A DNA stretch of 64,000 nt. Origin: Coprinus comatus (Eukaryota; Basidiomycota; Agaricomycetes; Agaricales; Agaricaceae). Below, piece by piece: positions 45,390 through 57,619 of the stretch; positions within the stretch are counted from its first letter, which is position 1, and each line of letters starts with the position of its first letter. A program made the position numbers and the translations under genes. The notes beneath the pieces were generated by a model. That model saw only the letters and a program-made list of their open reading frames with translations. It ran no database searches and was not told where the DNA came from. The stretch spans positions 35,188 to 99,187 of the forward strand of contig JAWPGT010000081.1 of assembly GCA_034638255.1 (NCBI GenBank), given 5' to 3'.

Positions 45390-46472
45390 GGTCACAAGTT
45401 CACAAAATACGCTCAAATGGTTTCCAATCAACTTTTTTTCACAGTATGCAGTCAAGTCCGAATCTGAAGAGCAGTGTATTTGAAGCCACCAATAGGAGAA
45501 TGAAAGGTGCACTCGTATGTTGAGGGAATGAATACAGGGGAGTATGATGATAAGATGGTAGAAGGAGGAAGGAAAGAAAGGTAATGTATTTCAGCCTGAG
45601 CCTGAGATGACTCGGAGGCATTTAGCCGTTTTATATATGTTTTGAATATTGACCATCATGATACATGATACATGATCTTTATAATTTCCCTCTGCTACTA
45701 CCATGGCACTGAGTATACTACATACCAGAGATGGAGATACTGCGAAGAAAGTTCTGCAAGCTGGTAAAGATCTGGTACAAATCGCAATATCCATGATGAA
45801 CTTTTTTTGATATGTGGATATCATACCACCTGTCATCAGATCATTTCAAATGCGCTCTGTTGAGTCTCAAGAGACTTACAGCTACATGACCGATTCCTCC
45901 TCCTATTACGACTGAGTACATCATCCGGTATTATTTCCCATATGCCTGCAATTCCTTTTTAATCACCCACCAACCCTTGAATCAATGCTAGATGCAACTG
46001 AACAGCAAGCTGTTATCCTTACTCTGTTACAATCCCTTGGCATCTAATCATCATGTTGAATGACCCATCTTCGACATATCAAATTTTGCTTTTCTAACAT
46101 TATTACTTACCATCATCTTAATCTCTAAAGTTGCCGGGCACCATCATCAAATGATGAGGTCTTCTAGTAAGTAATATATGTATCCCAAACACTTCAAGTT
46201 GTCGTTTAAACTTTACGTAGGTAATTTTATAGGATAATCCTATTTGGAAACCCGGGAGAAACCAGAAAGGCATTTTTCTTATTCAGAATCCGTGGCCAGA
46301 AACCCTCTAATAGACTATTAGTAGGATCATCGGATGCCATCGAGTCTGCTCGAGTAAGTACACTACAGAGCTACACTCCCACTCAGTGAATTAGTATTAT
46401 GATAATGGCGACATCATTGGTAATAAGACTGGAAAATACAAATTAAGTGGAGAGTTATTTTTGGTAAGGAGG
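45390..46472. other. region upstream of paralogue B
   Basis: No confident gene. An exon-like stretch at about 46232-46352 (+) reads IILFGNPGETRKAFFLFRIR then GQKPSNRLLVGSSDAIESAR before GTAAGT, with an acceptor-like TTTATAG before it, but I cannot attach it to a gene. Confidence 0.35.
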
Positions 46473-46801
46473 TGTAAGCGCAGGAACGTAGAGGACGACG
46501 AGACGGACGCAACGACGAAGGAATGAAAGGAATCGGTCAAGAAATGAGTGAGATATTAAGCAAGTACTGCAGACACTTGTATTAGACTCGACTATAGGAT
46601 AACATTATTATTACTCACCTGCAGACACTTGTATTAGACTAGAGAGTCTTCATGTGTCTGCAGGACGCTTCAGCTATGTGTGACGTGACACTGTGATGTC
46701 ACAAAGATCGCAAATCATGTACAAGTCCCAATCAACAGATAATGTCCAACCACAACTCACAGAAGTGCTGACCTTAGGGACTGTCTAGAGCAATCCTGAC
46801 A
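46473..46801 (-). repeat. Copia 3' LTR
   Basis: 329 bases. Contains a direct repeat of CTGCAGACACTTGTATTAGA (twice, about 60 bases apart). The neighbouring TACCCCCCT (46802-46810), purine-rich on the coding strand, is the likely polypurine tract. Confidence 0.93.
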
Positions 46802-46867
46802 TACCCCCCTGATCTAGCCAGTCCAGAAAACAAGAGAAAAAGAAAAGGAATAGTGATGAAAAAGGAA

Positions 46868-49800
46868 TTATGATGAAAGTCCAAGAAGAGGAATAAAATG
46901 AGTGACAGCTTTTGGTTCAATGGCCTTGGTGAAGATATCGGCAACTTGTTCAGAGGTGGGGATAAAGATAGGAGAAATGATCTTGTTGTATACAGCATCC
47001 CGAAGCCAGAAAAAGCGCAAGTCCAATTGCTTCATACGTCCATGATGTTCAGGATTCTTTGAGACTGTGATAGCGGATTGATTGTCGATATAAAGGATAG
47101 AAGGGGAAGTGAGGGAGTACCCAAACTCAGACAGAATATTGCGCATCCACATGATTTCCTTTCCAGCTTCAACGGCGGCGACGTATTCAGCTTCCGTTGA
47201 TGAGAGGGTGACAAGACTTTGACGTTTTGAAGACCAACCAACAGCTGCACCACATACCAAGGTAACGTAACCACCAGTGGCTCTTCCAGTTTGTAGACAG
47301 GCACCATGAGAAGCATCAGAGTAGGTAGTGAAGAGATCCTTCGAGGCCATGTCACCTTTGTAAACCAGCTTGTAGTCCATCGTCCCTTTCAAGTAACGAA
47401 ATAGGTGCTTGACGGCAGCCCAGTGACTCGGACCAGGATTGTGATTGAATCTCCCAAGATAGGAGACAGCAAAGGCGATGTCAGGACGAGTCATGGTAGT
47501 GAGATATTGGAGGGCACCAACAGCGCTGAGATAGGGAGTGTCTTTCATAGCGAGCCTGTCATCTTCAGTGACTGTAACAGTGGATAGATTGAGACCAGGA
47601 GCGAGAGGAGTCTTCACGGGTTTGCAGTCAGACATCTGGAAGCGTTCGAGGAGTTCCTTGACATATTTCTCTTGCGAGAGCGAAATAGAGCGATTAACAG
47701 GATCTTGATCAACTTTGATAGCCAGTAACCATGAGGTAGCACTGAGGTCACGAAGATTGAAGTGAGTTGAGAGCTCGTTGATCGTATCATCCATCGCCTT
47801 GTCATCCTTCGAAGCAAGAGTAATGTCGTCAATGAAAATGGGAACAATGACCTTGACTGGACCCTTGGAGTAGATGTAGACAGAGCTGTCGGATTGGAGT
47901 CGGGTATATCCCAGGGATGTAAAGACTGAATGAAGTTTCTTGTTCCATTGTCGAGCTGCTTGTTTGAGACCGTAGAGAGATTTCCATAGTTTGAACACCA
48001 TATCAGAAGTACCGTAATGATAGCCTTCAGGTTGACGCATATAGATGTCTTCCTCGAGATCACCGTAAGTGAAGGCTGAGGAGATGTCGATGGAGCGTAA
48101 CTTGTAACCTTCTTTGGCGGCAAGGGCGATGATGAGGCGAAGAGAGGCGGGACGGAAAGTGGGGGCAAAGACTTCAGTGTAGTCATATCCGGGATGTTGA
48201 GCATAACCTTTAGCAACAAGACGAGCTTTATACCGTTCAATAGACCCTGTAAGGGCGACTCACGTCGGCGACGAACGGCCCGACAACTAGCGAGGAATCC
48301 AAAGTTATATTTGATCGGAAACATATTACAGAGCAGATACAACATACCTAGCGAGGAATCCAAAGAGAAAGAGTTGGGGATTCACTTGCACAGGCTACAC
48401 GCAATATATACTACTATACAAACAGAGACGCCAGCTATTGTCCAGAGGGATGTCGTAACATGGACAATGGGAACAATGGGGGACAAGTCACGTGAGGGGG
48501 CAAGTCATGAAAGTGCGAAGTCAGGAGGTGTTCCGATGGAAGTCGGAACATCGGAGGGTCGGTCGGTAGTCGGTGTGTCGGTGTAAGGGTCGGTGAGGAC
48601 GGTCCCCTTACAGACCCATCAGGATTATCCTTAACCTTATAAACCCAACCAGACTTGATCGCTTTCTCACCACGAGGTAAATGAACCAATTCCCATGTTC
48701 CATTTGCTTCCAATACCGAGTACTCCTTGTCCATCGCAGCCTTCCATAAATGTGCATCAGGAGCATTCATTGCCGCCTTGTATGATTCTGGGTTACCAGA
48801 GTGTGTGTTGGCAGCAAATTCCACTTCTACAAAACCCTTTCTCTCATCTACTGCTAACAGCCCAAATTCTTCGTCATCGTCATCATCTCCATCCTCGAAG
48901 TTGAGAGGTTGTCGTTCTAGTTGCTGACGAAGGTTTTCTGCAGCTTTCCACGTAAGTCGTCGAACTCGACTACCTCGTCTACGAAGAGGTGGTACAGCTG
49001 GGAGAGGTTGTTGATGAGGAGGAGTTGAAGGAGGAGGAGGTGGTGTAGCTGGTTGAAGGTGAGGTGTTGATGGTGGAGAAGGTGATGGTGAAGATGGGAC
49101 AGAGACCGGAGGATGAACAGGAGCAACGGGAACTTGAGATGAAAGTGATGTTGTATGCTCGATGATACCCCCCTCATCCTCAGGAAATGGCATATCGGGA
49201 AGTGTAGGTGTAGTCGAAGTAGATGATGATGAGGAAGGTAATGGAGGTGACAGAGAAAAGTCAGGAACATTACTCATCTTCACTCTTGAAAGACCTGGAA
49301 AATAGCGTTCGTCGAAATGAGCAGTTTCAGAGATGATGACTTTTCGAGTTGTAGGATTGTAGAACTTCCATCCTTTATATCCATGCTCATACCCCAAGAA
49401 AATACACTTCTCCATATGAGGTTCAAGAGATGTACGTCGATCCTTCTGTATGAAAACATAAGCAGTACATCCCCAAAACTCGAAGATGAGATACGTCGGG
49501 TTTGCGTTTGTAGAAAGCCTCGAATGGGGTGGTGTAAGGAAGTGGTGAAGTGGGGAGAAGATTCCAGACATGGACCATGGCTGCGAGACATTCACCCCAG
49601 AAGGAAGGAGGAAGACCAGATTCTGAAAGCATTGTAGTGATACGTTCACCCATCGTTCGATTAGCACGTTCGGCGAGACCATTTTGCTGAGGTCGGTTAC
49701 GAGTAGAGTGCCTTTGTTCGATCCCACATTCGGTTGTGAATGAGAGAAATGCGTTCGACATGTATTCACCTCCCTTATCATCTTGAAGCGCTTTGATCTT

Positions 49801-50954
49801 CACTCCGAGTTGGTTTTCTGCCCATGCCTTAAAGCGTTTGAAAGCGTCGAAGGCTTCTGACTTCGCCTTGAGAAGAGCAATACAGCGAAATCTGGTGGCG
49901 TCATCAATGAAGGTGATCCAGTACTTGAAACCTTGAGCTGTGGATGTAGGGAGAGGACCGTGAAGATCGGAGTGAACGAGTTCGAGTGGAGAGCGATTAT
50001 GATGAGTTGAGGGAGGGAATGAGGTCGAGTGCATCTTTCCAGCAAGGCAGGGCTCACAGATGGGGTCAGGAGAGGTGTTCGAAATGAGGGAGAGGCCAGT
50101 GACGAGGTCTTGATCAATCATCTTCTTTACATCAGCATAATTGTGGTGAATGAAGCGTCTATGCCATAGGGTGAGGTCCAGAGGGAGTGTGGATGCCGAA
50201 AATGCACTCTCAGCAGCGATGACAGTGCCATTAAGATGAGCAGAGTTGTTGGGGTTGATAGTGGCAGTGAAAAGAGTAGTTCTGGATTTTCGGAAGGAAA
50301 GGGAGTGAGAAGAGATATTGATGTTAAATCCCTTGTGCCGAGCCAGGTATAGGCAAGCTAGGAGGTTGCTTCCAAGGTCAGGAACGTGTAGGACTCGCGA
50401 AAATTCCACCACTCTAGCCTTCTTTCCCTTCAAGATAGGTTCAAACATGACAGATCCCATTCCAACACAGCATAGACAACAGAATTATTTGCTAAGCGGA
50501 TAGGGATGTTGGTAGGCGTGTAGTCTTTGATCCAGTGACGATGAGGAGTCATGTGTGATGTTGCACCGGTGTCGACAAGCCATTGGAAGTCTGCGTGAAC
50601 CTGGAGAGGGTTGGAAGAGGAATGGATAGAGGTTGCACTGCCAGCGAACTCGGTGATCGTAGAGAGATCGGCGTCGCGTGAAATTTGGCATGAGTGTAGA
50701 GAGGATAGTGACGGACATGTGTGCGAGGTTTGACGTGGTTCCGACCGTTCATTCGCGAGGAATTGGGCTTTTCGTCTTGCCTTCTCAAAACTAGTGCATG
50801 TGACCTGAGAGTGGCCTGTAACTTCGCAAAAATCACATTTGGAAGTTGGGTAATCAGCCTGAGGTGTAGCTGATGTTCTTGAGGGAAGGGTAGAGTGCTG
50901 AAATCCCAGCTCCCAGATGGAGGCAACCTTTGGTGTGGGGTATAAACACACCAT
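46868..50954 (-). pseudogene. Copia gag-pol, broken
   Basis: From 50954: zinc knuckle CDFCEVTGHSQVTC and protease WLVDTGATSHMTPH; a two-base shift near 50458; then integrase with LWHRRFIHHNYADV, CEPCLAGK, HSDLHGPLP, DDATRFRCIAL, DDKGGEYMS and RPQQNGLAERANRT; an extra T near 49488; then the linker, RT start (LWKAAMDKEYSVLEANGTW, SGWVYKVKDNPDG), the solo LTR 48248-48612, and RT/RNase H (ERYKARLVAKGYAQHPGYDY, YGLKQAARQWNKKL, PIFIDDITLASK, GALQYLTTMTRPDIAF, SSTEAEYVAAVEAGKE, KQLDLRFFWLRDAV, ADIFTKAI) ending 46868. The RT FIDD and RNase H motifs are unchanged; gag is largely deleted. Confidence 0.88.
48248..48612 (-). repeat. solo Gypsy LTR inside the Copia element
   Basis: 365 bases closely similar to the Gypsy LTRs at 35640 and 41192, inverted, with perfect target duplication GACCC (48243-48247, 48613-48617). 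It shows that the Gypsy family moved after the Copia insertion. Confidence 0.95.
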
Positions 50955-51032
50955 CTAGGATAAGGATGGGAAAAGGTGGTAATAAATAGATATCGCGATT
51001 TCTTGAAGTCCTAAAGCACGGGGCCCATAACC

Positions 51033-51361
51033 TGTAAGCGCAGGAACGTAGAGGACGACGAGACGGACGCGACGACGAAGGAATGAAAGGAATCGGTCAA
51101 GAAATGAGTGAGATATTAAGCAAGTACTGCAGACACTTGTATTAGACTAGACTATAGGATAACATTATTATTACTCACCTGCAGACACTTGTATTAGACT
51201 AGAGAGTCTTCATGTGTCTGCAGGACGCTTCAGCTATGTGTGACGTGACACTGTGATGTCACAAAGATCGCAAATCATGTACAAGTCCCAATCAACAGAT
51301 AATGTCCAACCACAACTCACAGAAGTGCTGACCTTAGGGACTGTCTAGAGCAATCCTGACA
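51033..51361 (-). repeat. Copia 5' LTR
   Basis: 329 bases; transcription would run leftwards. GGTTATGGGCCCCGTG directly inside it is the candidate primer-binding site. Confidence 0.93.
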
Positions 51362-51366
51362 GGAGG

Positions 51367-51983
51367 AACCCACAAGACGGGTGAGCTAAATGCACAGCTG
51401 TGCATATTTTATTTCTATTTCTTTAACCAATATCTATATCATGGGAATACTGACGAACACCGATACGGCGGACTTGCCTCAGGATTAGAAAAGGGTTAGT
51501 ATGAACATCTTATTGAGAAATGTTAGAGAGGTTTCTAATTTTCCAGGGTTTCCGAATAGTATTTAATTATCCACTATTGTTGCTTCGAAGGGACTTTTGA
51601 ACGCACTCTCCTGAATCCTGTCTAATGTGGTTCTGTAAGCATCAAATTTTTATCCGAAATTCTGAGACTGAGATTGATGTGGTAAGTAGTAAAATGTTGA
51701 TCAATGTTATATTTCCAGAGTGATCATTAATCATGATTCATTAACATTGTTCAGTGTCTTCTTTTTGGGACCGGGGAGACTAAGAATAGGTACATTTGTG
51801 CATTGTCGTGACTCTGAAATAATAGCTATATAGTTAGTCTGTGACTGGTGGAGATTATACACCTGACGAACAAAGAAATGAAGTAACATAATTTTTATCT
51901 TCATATTTATATTTATATCATCAATAACTTGACTTCTTGGATTTGTTAAAATCTCAGTCTATCATTATAATTATGTAGTATTA
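51367..51983. other. intergenic
   Basis: AT-rich spacer right of the Copia element. No supported gene. Confidence 0.4.
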
Positions 51984-52110
51984 CGCTGCGCTGGTGATAC
52001 AATAATCCAACTGGATTAGCGAGCTATTACTCGAGTGTCATTTTTTCTGACCGTGTTATTGAGTAACTCCTTGATAATCCAGTTGGATTATTCTTATCAC
52101 TGGCGCTGCG
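51984..52110. mobile_element. 127-bp foldback element, copy 2
   Basis: Left end CGCTGCGCTGGTGATACAAT and reverse complement of the right end CGCAGCGCCAGTGATAAGAA match, followed on both arms by AATCCAACTGGATTA. Same family as 9900-10050, better preserved. No coding capacity. Confidence 0.65.
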
Positions 52111-53310
52111 ATTTACCTTGACGCCCGGAGTCTTAGCAAGTCACCTTTCTTGATTAACAATATCAGGATTCATTGTAAGTTCACAAACATTTTTCACCTG
52201 TGTTGCTTTAAGTATATTATTAGGATAAATCAGAATCAGAGTCGTAGGGCAGAAGGGGACTTTCCATTTCCATTATTATGGTACTATAATTCTATATTTG
52301 GCGTCCTCACATGGCTTAACTGTGCAGATACTTGCTATAGTCCTAATCAATTTCTGATTTGAGACCGTAGCACCTCTTGGGCTATGTAACAGTATTAAGT
52401 AGTACTGCTCTTTTGTATTTCTGCCCGAAATCATGATTCACAAAGTGAAGTGAAGTGGTAATCAGAAATCGAGCTAGAAATATATATAATAAGACTATTG
52501 TGGAGACGGTGGTGTTTTAAAAACAGTGATAAGATTCCTGATTTTTTGAAGAAATGAATGATTATGATGGAGGCTGGTGTGAAGTTTAGAACGAAACCAG
52601 GGTGTCTGACACGGGCGGAGGGTACACTGCCTTGTATGTATGCAGTACGTAGTAGTAGTATGTGTTCTATGTAGTGATACGGATTGTCGTTTTGAGTGTT
52701 TTTAGATATAAAGGTTAAATTTGGACCCTTTGGAATCACTACATCATAAGATAAGCCAGTTGCTGATGGAATAAGCATTGTTTTATATATGGGTAACACA
52801 AAGAGTCATAGCTTTGTGTCGCTCCAGAAATCCATCACGACTATATATAACGGAATACCTGATAATCATAACACAGAAGATGGTTGCGAAGTAAACGGGG
52901 GGAGGGGTTTATTCCTTAGGAAGGATGGATATGAAGATGATGTTGATTGTAACGAAGCTCCAACATGCAGGAACGGTTATGTGCATACTTCGGATCATAC
53001 ATTATGCTTCAATGCCTGAGTTCTATGGAGTCATTAATGGATTAGGATGATAAGTGAGCACGGGGCGGAGTTGTGTCAGCAAGTTGTACGTCCCCATGAT
53101 TATCGGTTTTGCAGGGAGGTTAAAGTCTGGAGTAGTGTAGTATCCGGTGATTGAGAGATCAGCGGAGAGGCAGGACAACGATGGCAATGAAGCAGATGTG
53201 GATATTTATAAATATGACTGAGTGTTCGAATGGTGGTAGTGAGGAGGAATGCTGACTAAGCAGTGTATATTAGAGTTGGACGGTCAACTGTTCCTTCAGA
53301 CCCAACCGCA
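52111..53310. other. intergenic
   Basis: About 1.2 kb without a recognisable gene. A 76-codon ORF from ATG 52789 (MGNTKSHSFVSLQKS, ending HTSDHTLCFNA) has four Cys in its last third but no family match; I leave it uncalled. Confidence 0.35.
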
Positions 53311-54565
53311 ATGAACGAAGGTGAGCTGGTTGTTTGTGTGGTAGACTGAGGATCACTGACCGTTAACCAGGAATGCTACACCACATGACGTCTGCCTCTG
53401 CCCTCAGGCCAGTCAGAGAAACGTCTCTGCCGTCATCTCCTACCTCAGTGTCAGTCCTGCTCTCTCTGCTCAGTTGGGACTATTCTTACCGTTATCTAGT
53501 CGTTCGTCGTCTTCAGCTATCTTTGAACGCGACATTGAACCAATAGTACCTCCTTCGCCACCCTTCCTGGCTTCCCAAAACCCACACCGCATCCCACGCG
53601 CAAAAGGTACAGAGCAATTAGAACACTCTGTTCCCTCAGTTCTTGACAGCGCAGCAGCCATTCTCACAGGCTCCACTGCCGAAGACACTGACGCTGTGGT
53701 AGTCACTCCTGCCCACCCCTCTCCTCTTTTCGAGTCTCTCCTCATTGCAAAGAGCCCAGTCAGTGGATTTGCTAGCCCAATCGGTAGCTTCAGGAGTCGC
53801 AGCCCTTCTCCTCTAGGCCTTCGTCTGCCTTCCGGACCTGGGCCTATCCCAAGAACGGAGCTTCTACTCAGTATCCCCAATAATGCTCAGACCACCCCTA
53901 CCACCACTCCGCCTATCGTCACAGCCACCACATCTATTCCGTCACCTAATAATAACGCATGTACAACAGCTACAACTGAACAACACCAAAAAGCCATATC
54001 ACCATCAATTCCTCATCAATTAATCTCGTCACCCACCTGTTCCTCCGCCGCTATCTCTCCGTATAACCTCCCTATACAACAATCTACCGTTTTATCATCA
54101 CCTACTTCCTGGACTTCTACTCTTTCTCATCCTCCTTCACCTACTCATGGTCCTTCAAAGAGACTATCATTCATGTCTTACTCGGATTTGTTGTCTTCAA
54201 TACCAGCATCAACACTTCCTCTTGCTTCTCTAACAACCTCGGCTTCATATTCTGATCCACCTCCACATATACCTAGTGTTTCAAGCCTAGGCGTACTTAA
54301 CCCCAGAACAACAGGTACAAGGACCAATAATGGAAGTGCAGCTACGTCATTGAGAGGGTTTAATATGAATTCCCAACCACCACATCCCCATCATCATCAT
54401 CATCATAGTGCGATTGTTAGAAGAGAGAATAGTCCATTGTTGGATGTTGGTGGTGAATGGGAAAGAGAAGGTCTTGGAAGAGGTTTGGAAGAAAGATTGG
54501 AAACATTGATTGGGAATTCGGGTAATCAGGTTCAGGTTCCAGCTCAGGTTCCTGTTAAAATGTGA
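53311..54565 (+). CDS. Ser/Pro/Thr-rich protein with SKRLSFMSYSDLLSS block, function unknown
   Basis: The body is one open frame ending at TGA 54563-54565. In frame upstream it reads NATPHDVCLCPQASQRNVSA, VISYLSVSPALSAQLGLFLP, which looks conserved. The first exon is probably at ATG 53311 (MNE) with an intron to about 53370 or 53407, but I could not join it in frame, so the start is uncertain. Further blocks: FERDIEPIVPP, SPVSGFASPIGSFRSRSPSP, SKRLSFMSYSDLLSSIPAST, PPPHIPSVSSLG, a His run, and GEWEREGLGRGLEERLETLI. No membrane segment; mostly disordered with short ordered motifs. I believe similar SYxDLL proteins exist in other basidiomycetes but know no function. Confidence 0.65.
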
Positions 54566-55530
54566 ATGTGAATGCGATTGTGAATGTCAAAAAGAGGAGC
54601 GGTTTTTTTTGTAGGAATATGATAGGTTTTTTTTTTTTTGGTATGTTATGGTATAGTTGGAATCGCGACTTTTTCCGTGATTAATGTTTTTTTTTCTCTT
54701 TTTTTGATATATGATATGGTAGTTGGGGTTTTTTTAGAACTATAATCGTAATGAACTTTTTCGTTCTTTTTTCCTAGTTGTGTGGCCTTTTTTTCGGTTA
54801 GATTGATTTACTTCTACTTCTCCCTTTGATTTGTTTTTTTCCTGGATGGAAATCGTTTTTTTTTTTGTTTTTTTTCTTCTTCGTCTTTGTTTAGTTAATT
54901 CTATTTTCTTTGTGGATTGCTAATTACATACATATGCGATATGCGATACCTTTTTTTTTTTTCAGATTTCAGATTTCCAGTTTCCATTTTCCAATTTTAT
55001 CAGACATCACCTCGTTCTCATTCTACTTCTACTCCTCGTCCTATTCTATTCTATCCTTCTTTTACTACACAATAAAATAAACCCACAAATATAAAATATA
55101 CGCGACTTCCTACTTCCAAAGTCTTGAAAAATAAAAATAAAAATACAAATAAAATAAAGACTTGGAGCACGATGACATATGAGGGTATGTAGGTGGAGCA
55201 CTGGTGGAGCACTGGAGTTTACATGGAGTCAATTTCCCCAGTCCCTAGAATTTGATGATTGTGACCGGTTTAAACGGTCCACGGATCAAAACAAAAAAGA
55301 ATGCATATGAACGCATGAACGTTGGTGAAAGGACTTGAAACGGACCCGGGCCTAGAAAATCAACCGGACCTCACGGGCGTTTGAGTAAATGGTGTGTGTA
55401 TATATTTGTTCCGGTTTCTGGACTGGGGAAGGGGCTGAATGGGGAAGGGGGAGCTTATGACATACATAAGACCTGTGACGTCATTCATTCAACGTCATAA
55501 TTGATTTTTAAAGTGTACTTACTGCGGGTG
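54566..55530. other. T-rich 3' flank and spacer
   Basis: Many poly-T runs (54606-54960) that probably include the terminator and polyadenylation region. No gene seen. Confidence 0.45.
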
Positions 55531-55532
55531 TA

Positions 55533-55653
55533 CAGTAAAAACCCCCCTCATAACGCATACCTCCATATCTTCCAGAGCTATGAACTAAGAGGGGAACTAT
55601 GGAATATGTGGGGGTATATGGGTATAATATGGTATATAAGAGGGGTTCTACTG
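55533..55653. mobile_element. 121-bp MITE-like palindrome, possibly Tc1/pogo-derived
   Basis: Left CAGTAAAAACCCCCCTCATA and the reverse complement of the right end CAGTAGAACCCCTCTTATAT are alike. TA precedes the left end (55531-55532); the right side has TG, so a TA duplication is not intact. Similar CAGTARAACCCC ends occur in Tc1/pogo-derived small elements. Confidence 0.45.
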
Positions 55654-57385
55654 TGTGAGCTACACTAATAATCTGGGTAGGTAACAGCGCCCAGGAAGAA
55701 TTTCGGGGAACCCGGAGAATGGGGTCTATTGATACCGAGCGGGATATGCCATATACATTACTTATGAGCTTTGACGAGGGAGAGGGAGAAAGAGATCCGA
55801 GAGGGGTAAGTGTAAGTTCATGACATTGAATCAGAAGTTGGTATGTCGGGGTCTTGGAGTCACCTGATGGGCATGAGGGTTATAACTTGATTCGGAGGAG
55901 TAGAACTTTGAAGTGCTTATAGTACGACTGGATTTTGAGTCAAGATCTGGATAGGTAGTAGTAGTAGATCAACACTTGGCTACTTCAAAGTTTTGTCTTT
56001 CAAGCTGCCAGTATGGTAGAAGAGGGACTAATCAGTATTACTTAGGTTTTTTTTATTTAGAATTTGGGATTATTACAAGATGAGACGATTATGTTCCCCT
56101 GCCAATAAACTGTAATTTGACTTGATATATGTTACCGGTCGTAGGGTGTGTGTGTGTGAAATCAGTATTCAGAGAAGTAAAGGTGCTAAGTGTATATTGA
56201 GTATTCCAGCTGTCGAAAGTTGTAATACACCAATTTTACTTTTGATACATGATAATTGAGAAATCAGCTACCATTGACTATTGAATCGATAATGGACATG
56301 CAACACGTTCGCCGCAAAAGTTCAGTTTTTGAAAATTGGAATAGGATAGTGTATGTATGTATATTTTTTTTAGCTGAACTTGGGAGTACAAAAAGTTTAA
56401 ACTGGACGACTTGAGTGAGACTCACTGGTACTATTAACACTACAAATCGTAATATATGTTGCAACGATTGAGGGTATACAACTCGTGTCGTGTCGCAGCT
56501 GAACTTCCCACAAGTCCTACGCACAGACCACAACCTCACGTTGCGCACAGACCAGTTCCCCGATCATGTAACAATTGTGACTGACCTGTGGGGTACTATG
56601 ACTCGACCCTGGGAAAATGGAATAAAATTCTAAAAATGTGTCATTTTGTGGTCTTATGGACACTAGTGTACTCTGATGGGTTTGTTGAGATCACTTAATC
56701 AATTCTGATCTCATTGATATCCCGAATTTGATGGAGATACATATTACCTTGCCTGCAAGGTATCTCTGTCGTTCATAATTCAAAACGAGTCCCCATCAAT
56801 TTTCCACGAAAAACCACATGATTTTCACGTGCTATGATTTTTGTGAAGGCCTTCAAAAACTCATAATTCAAAACGAGTCCCCATCACTTTCCCACGGTAT
56901 ATCGAACCTAGAGCCGCCTACTAGTTACTGTGCAGTCTGAGCCTTCCCCTCAGCTTCAATATATACCAGGCTGGAGTTCTGCTCTGAGGTTTTACCTTAC
57001 TGGAATCAAGCTCTGCCGATGTTCTATCTCCTAAAACAGTCCCAGAATGCCCCAATAGGAACCCCTTCATCCATTGTATCTGCTACAACAGAAACGATTA
57101 TATTTGTACACTGAGTATAAGATCAATTCACAGGCAAGGTTGGCAGCGGCACCCCAAAGGCGTGACGCCTGTATCTAGTGTACATATACTATAAATTGAA
57201 ACCGAACGTAGTGGACTACAATTCCCTACATGGTAATCGTCTGAGATTCAAAATGTCACAACGATCGGCTTACCAACAGTTCTGGTACCATATAACTCTC
57301 GATAGTGAAACAATGCCCCAAAATTCTTTCTTTCCTTCGATCCACAACAACCACCCAAAGGCAAAAACTGTCTACTGCCACAAAC
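55654..57385. other. intergenic
   Basis: No confident gene. Contains a 26-bp direct repeat (56773-56798 and 56861-56886) and a 94-codon minus-strand frame at 56264-56548 without similarity. Confidence 0.4.
56773..56886. repeat. 26-bp direct repeat pair, 88 bases apart
   Basis: TCATAATTCAAAACGAGTCC plus CCATCA occurs identically at 56773-56798 and 56861-56886; both are followed by TTTCCCAC-like sequence. Confidence 0.85.
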
Positions 57386-57619
57386 ATGACTTTTTCATTT
57401 ATCAACCAATCTCGACCTTCTCCGAGTGGTCGAGTTCAATCTGCTTCTGGAAGCGATTCCAGTGAAGCATGTAGTAGTAGGGTGTTGGAGAGAACTGTGA
57501 CGTTGACACGTCAACGTGCTCGAGATTCGTATTCGCCTTCGGCGACGGACCGTGTTAATGACACGGTACGGAGTTTGAAGAGGAAGTTGTCGTGGGGGAA
57601 CATCAGTTCCTGTTATTGA
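57386..57619 (+). CDS. small protein with C-terminal VRSLKRKLSW motif (divergent copy)
   Basis: 77 residues from ATG 57386: MTFSFINQSRPSPSGRVQSA, a Ser-rich part, TLTRQRARDSYSPSATDRVN and DTVRSLKRKLSWGNIS. The start M-[ST]-F-S and the end RVxxxVRSLxxKLS match the 129-residue proteins at 3734 and 60013; the middle, including their acidic segment, is shorter and different. Undamaged. It lies 540 bases before a kinase-like copy on the same strand. Function unknown. Confidence 0.6.
   Translation: MTFSFINQSRPSPSGRVQSASGSDSSEACSSRVLERTVTLTRQRARDSYSPSATDRVNDTVRSLKRKLSWGNISSCY

Larger units (their letters stand above)
46473..51361 (-). mobile_element. Ty1/Copia retrotransposon, non-autonomous
   Basis: Two 329-bp LTRs (46473-46801, 51033-51361) with TG..CA ends differ at about two positions. 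A perfect 5-bp duplication GGAGG flanks them (46468-46472, 51362-51366). Reads on the minus strand: zinc knuckle and protease, integrase, reverse transcriptase, RNase H, the Copia order. Only about 80 bases separate the 5' LTR from the zinc-knuckle ORF, so most of gag is missing. A solo Gypsy LTR sits in pol. Confidence 0.95.
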
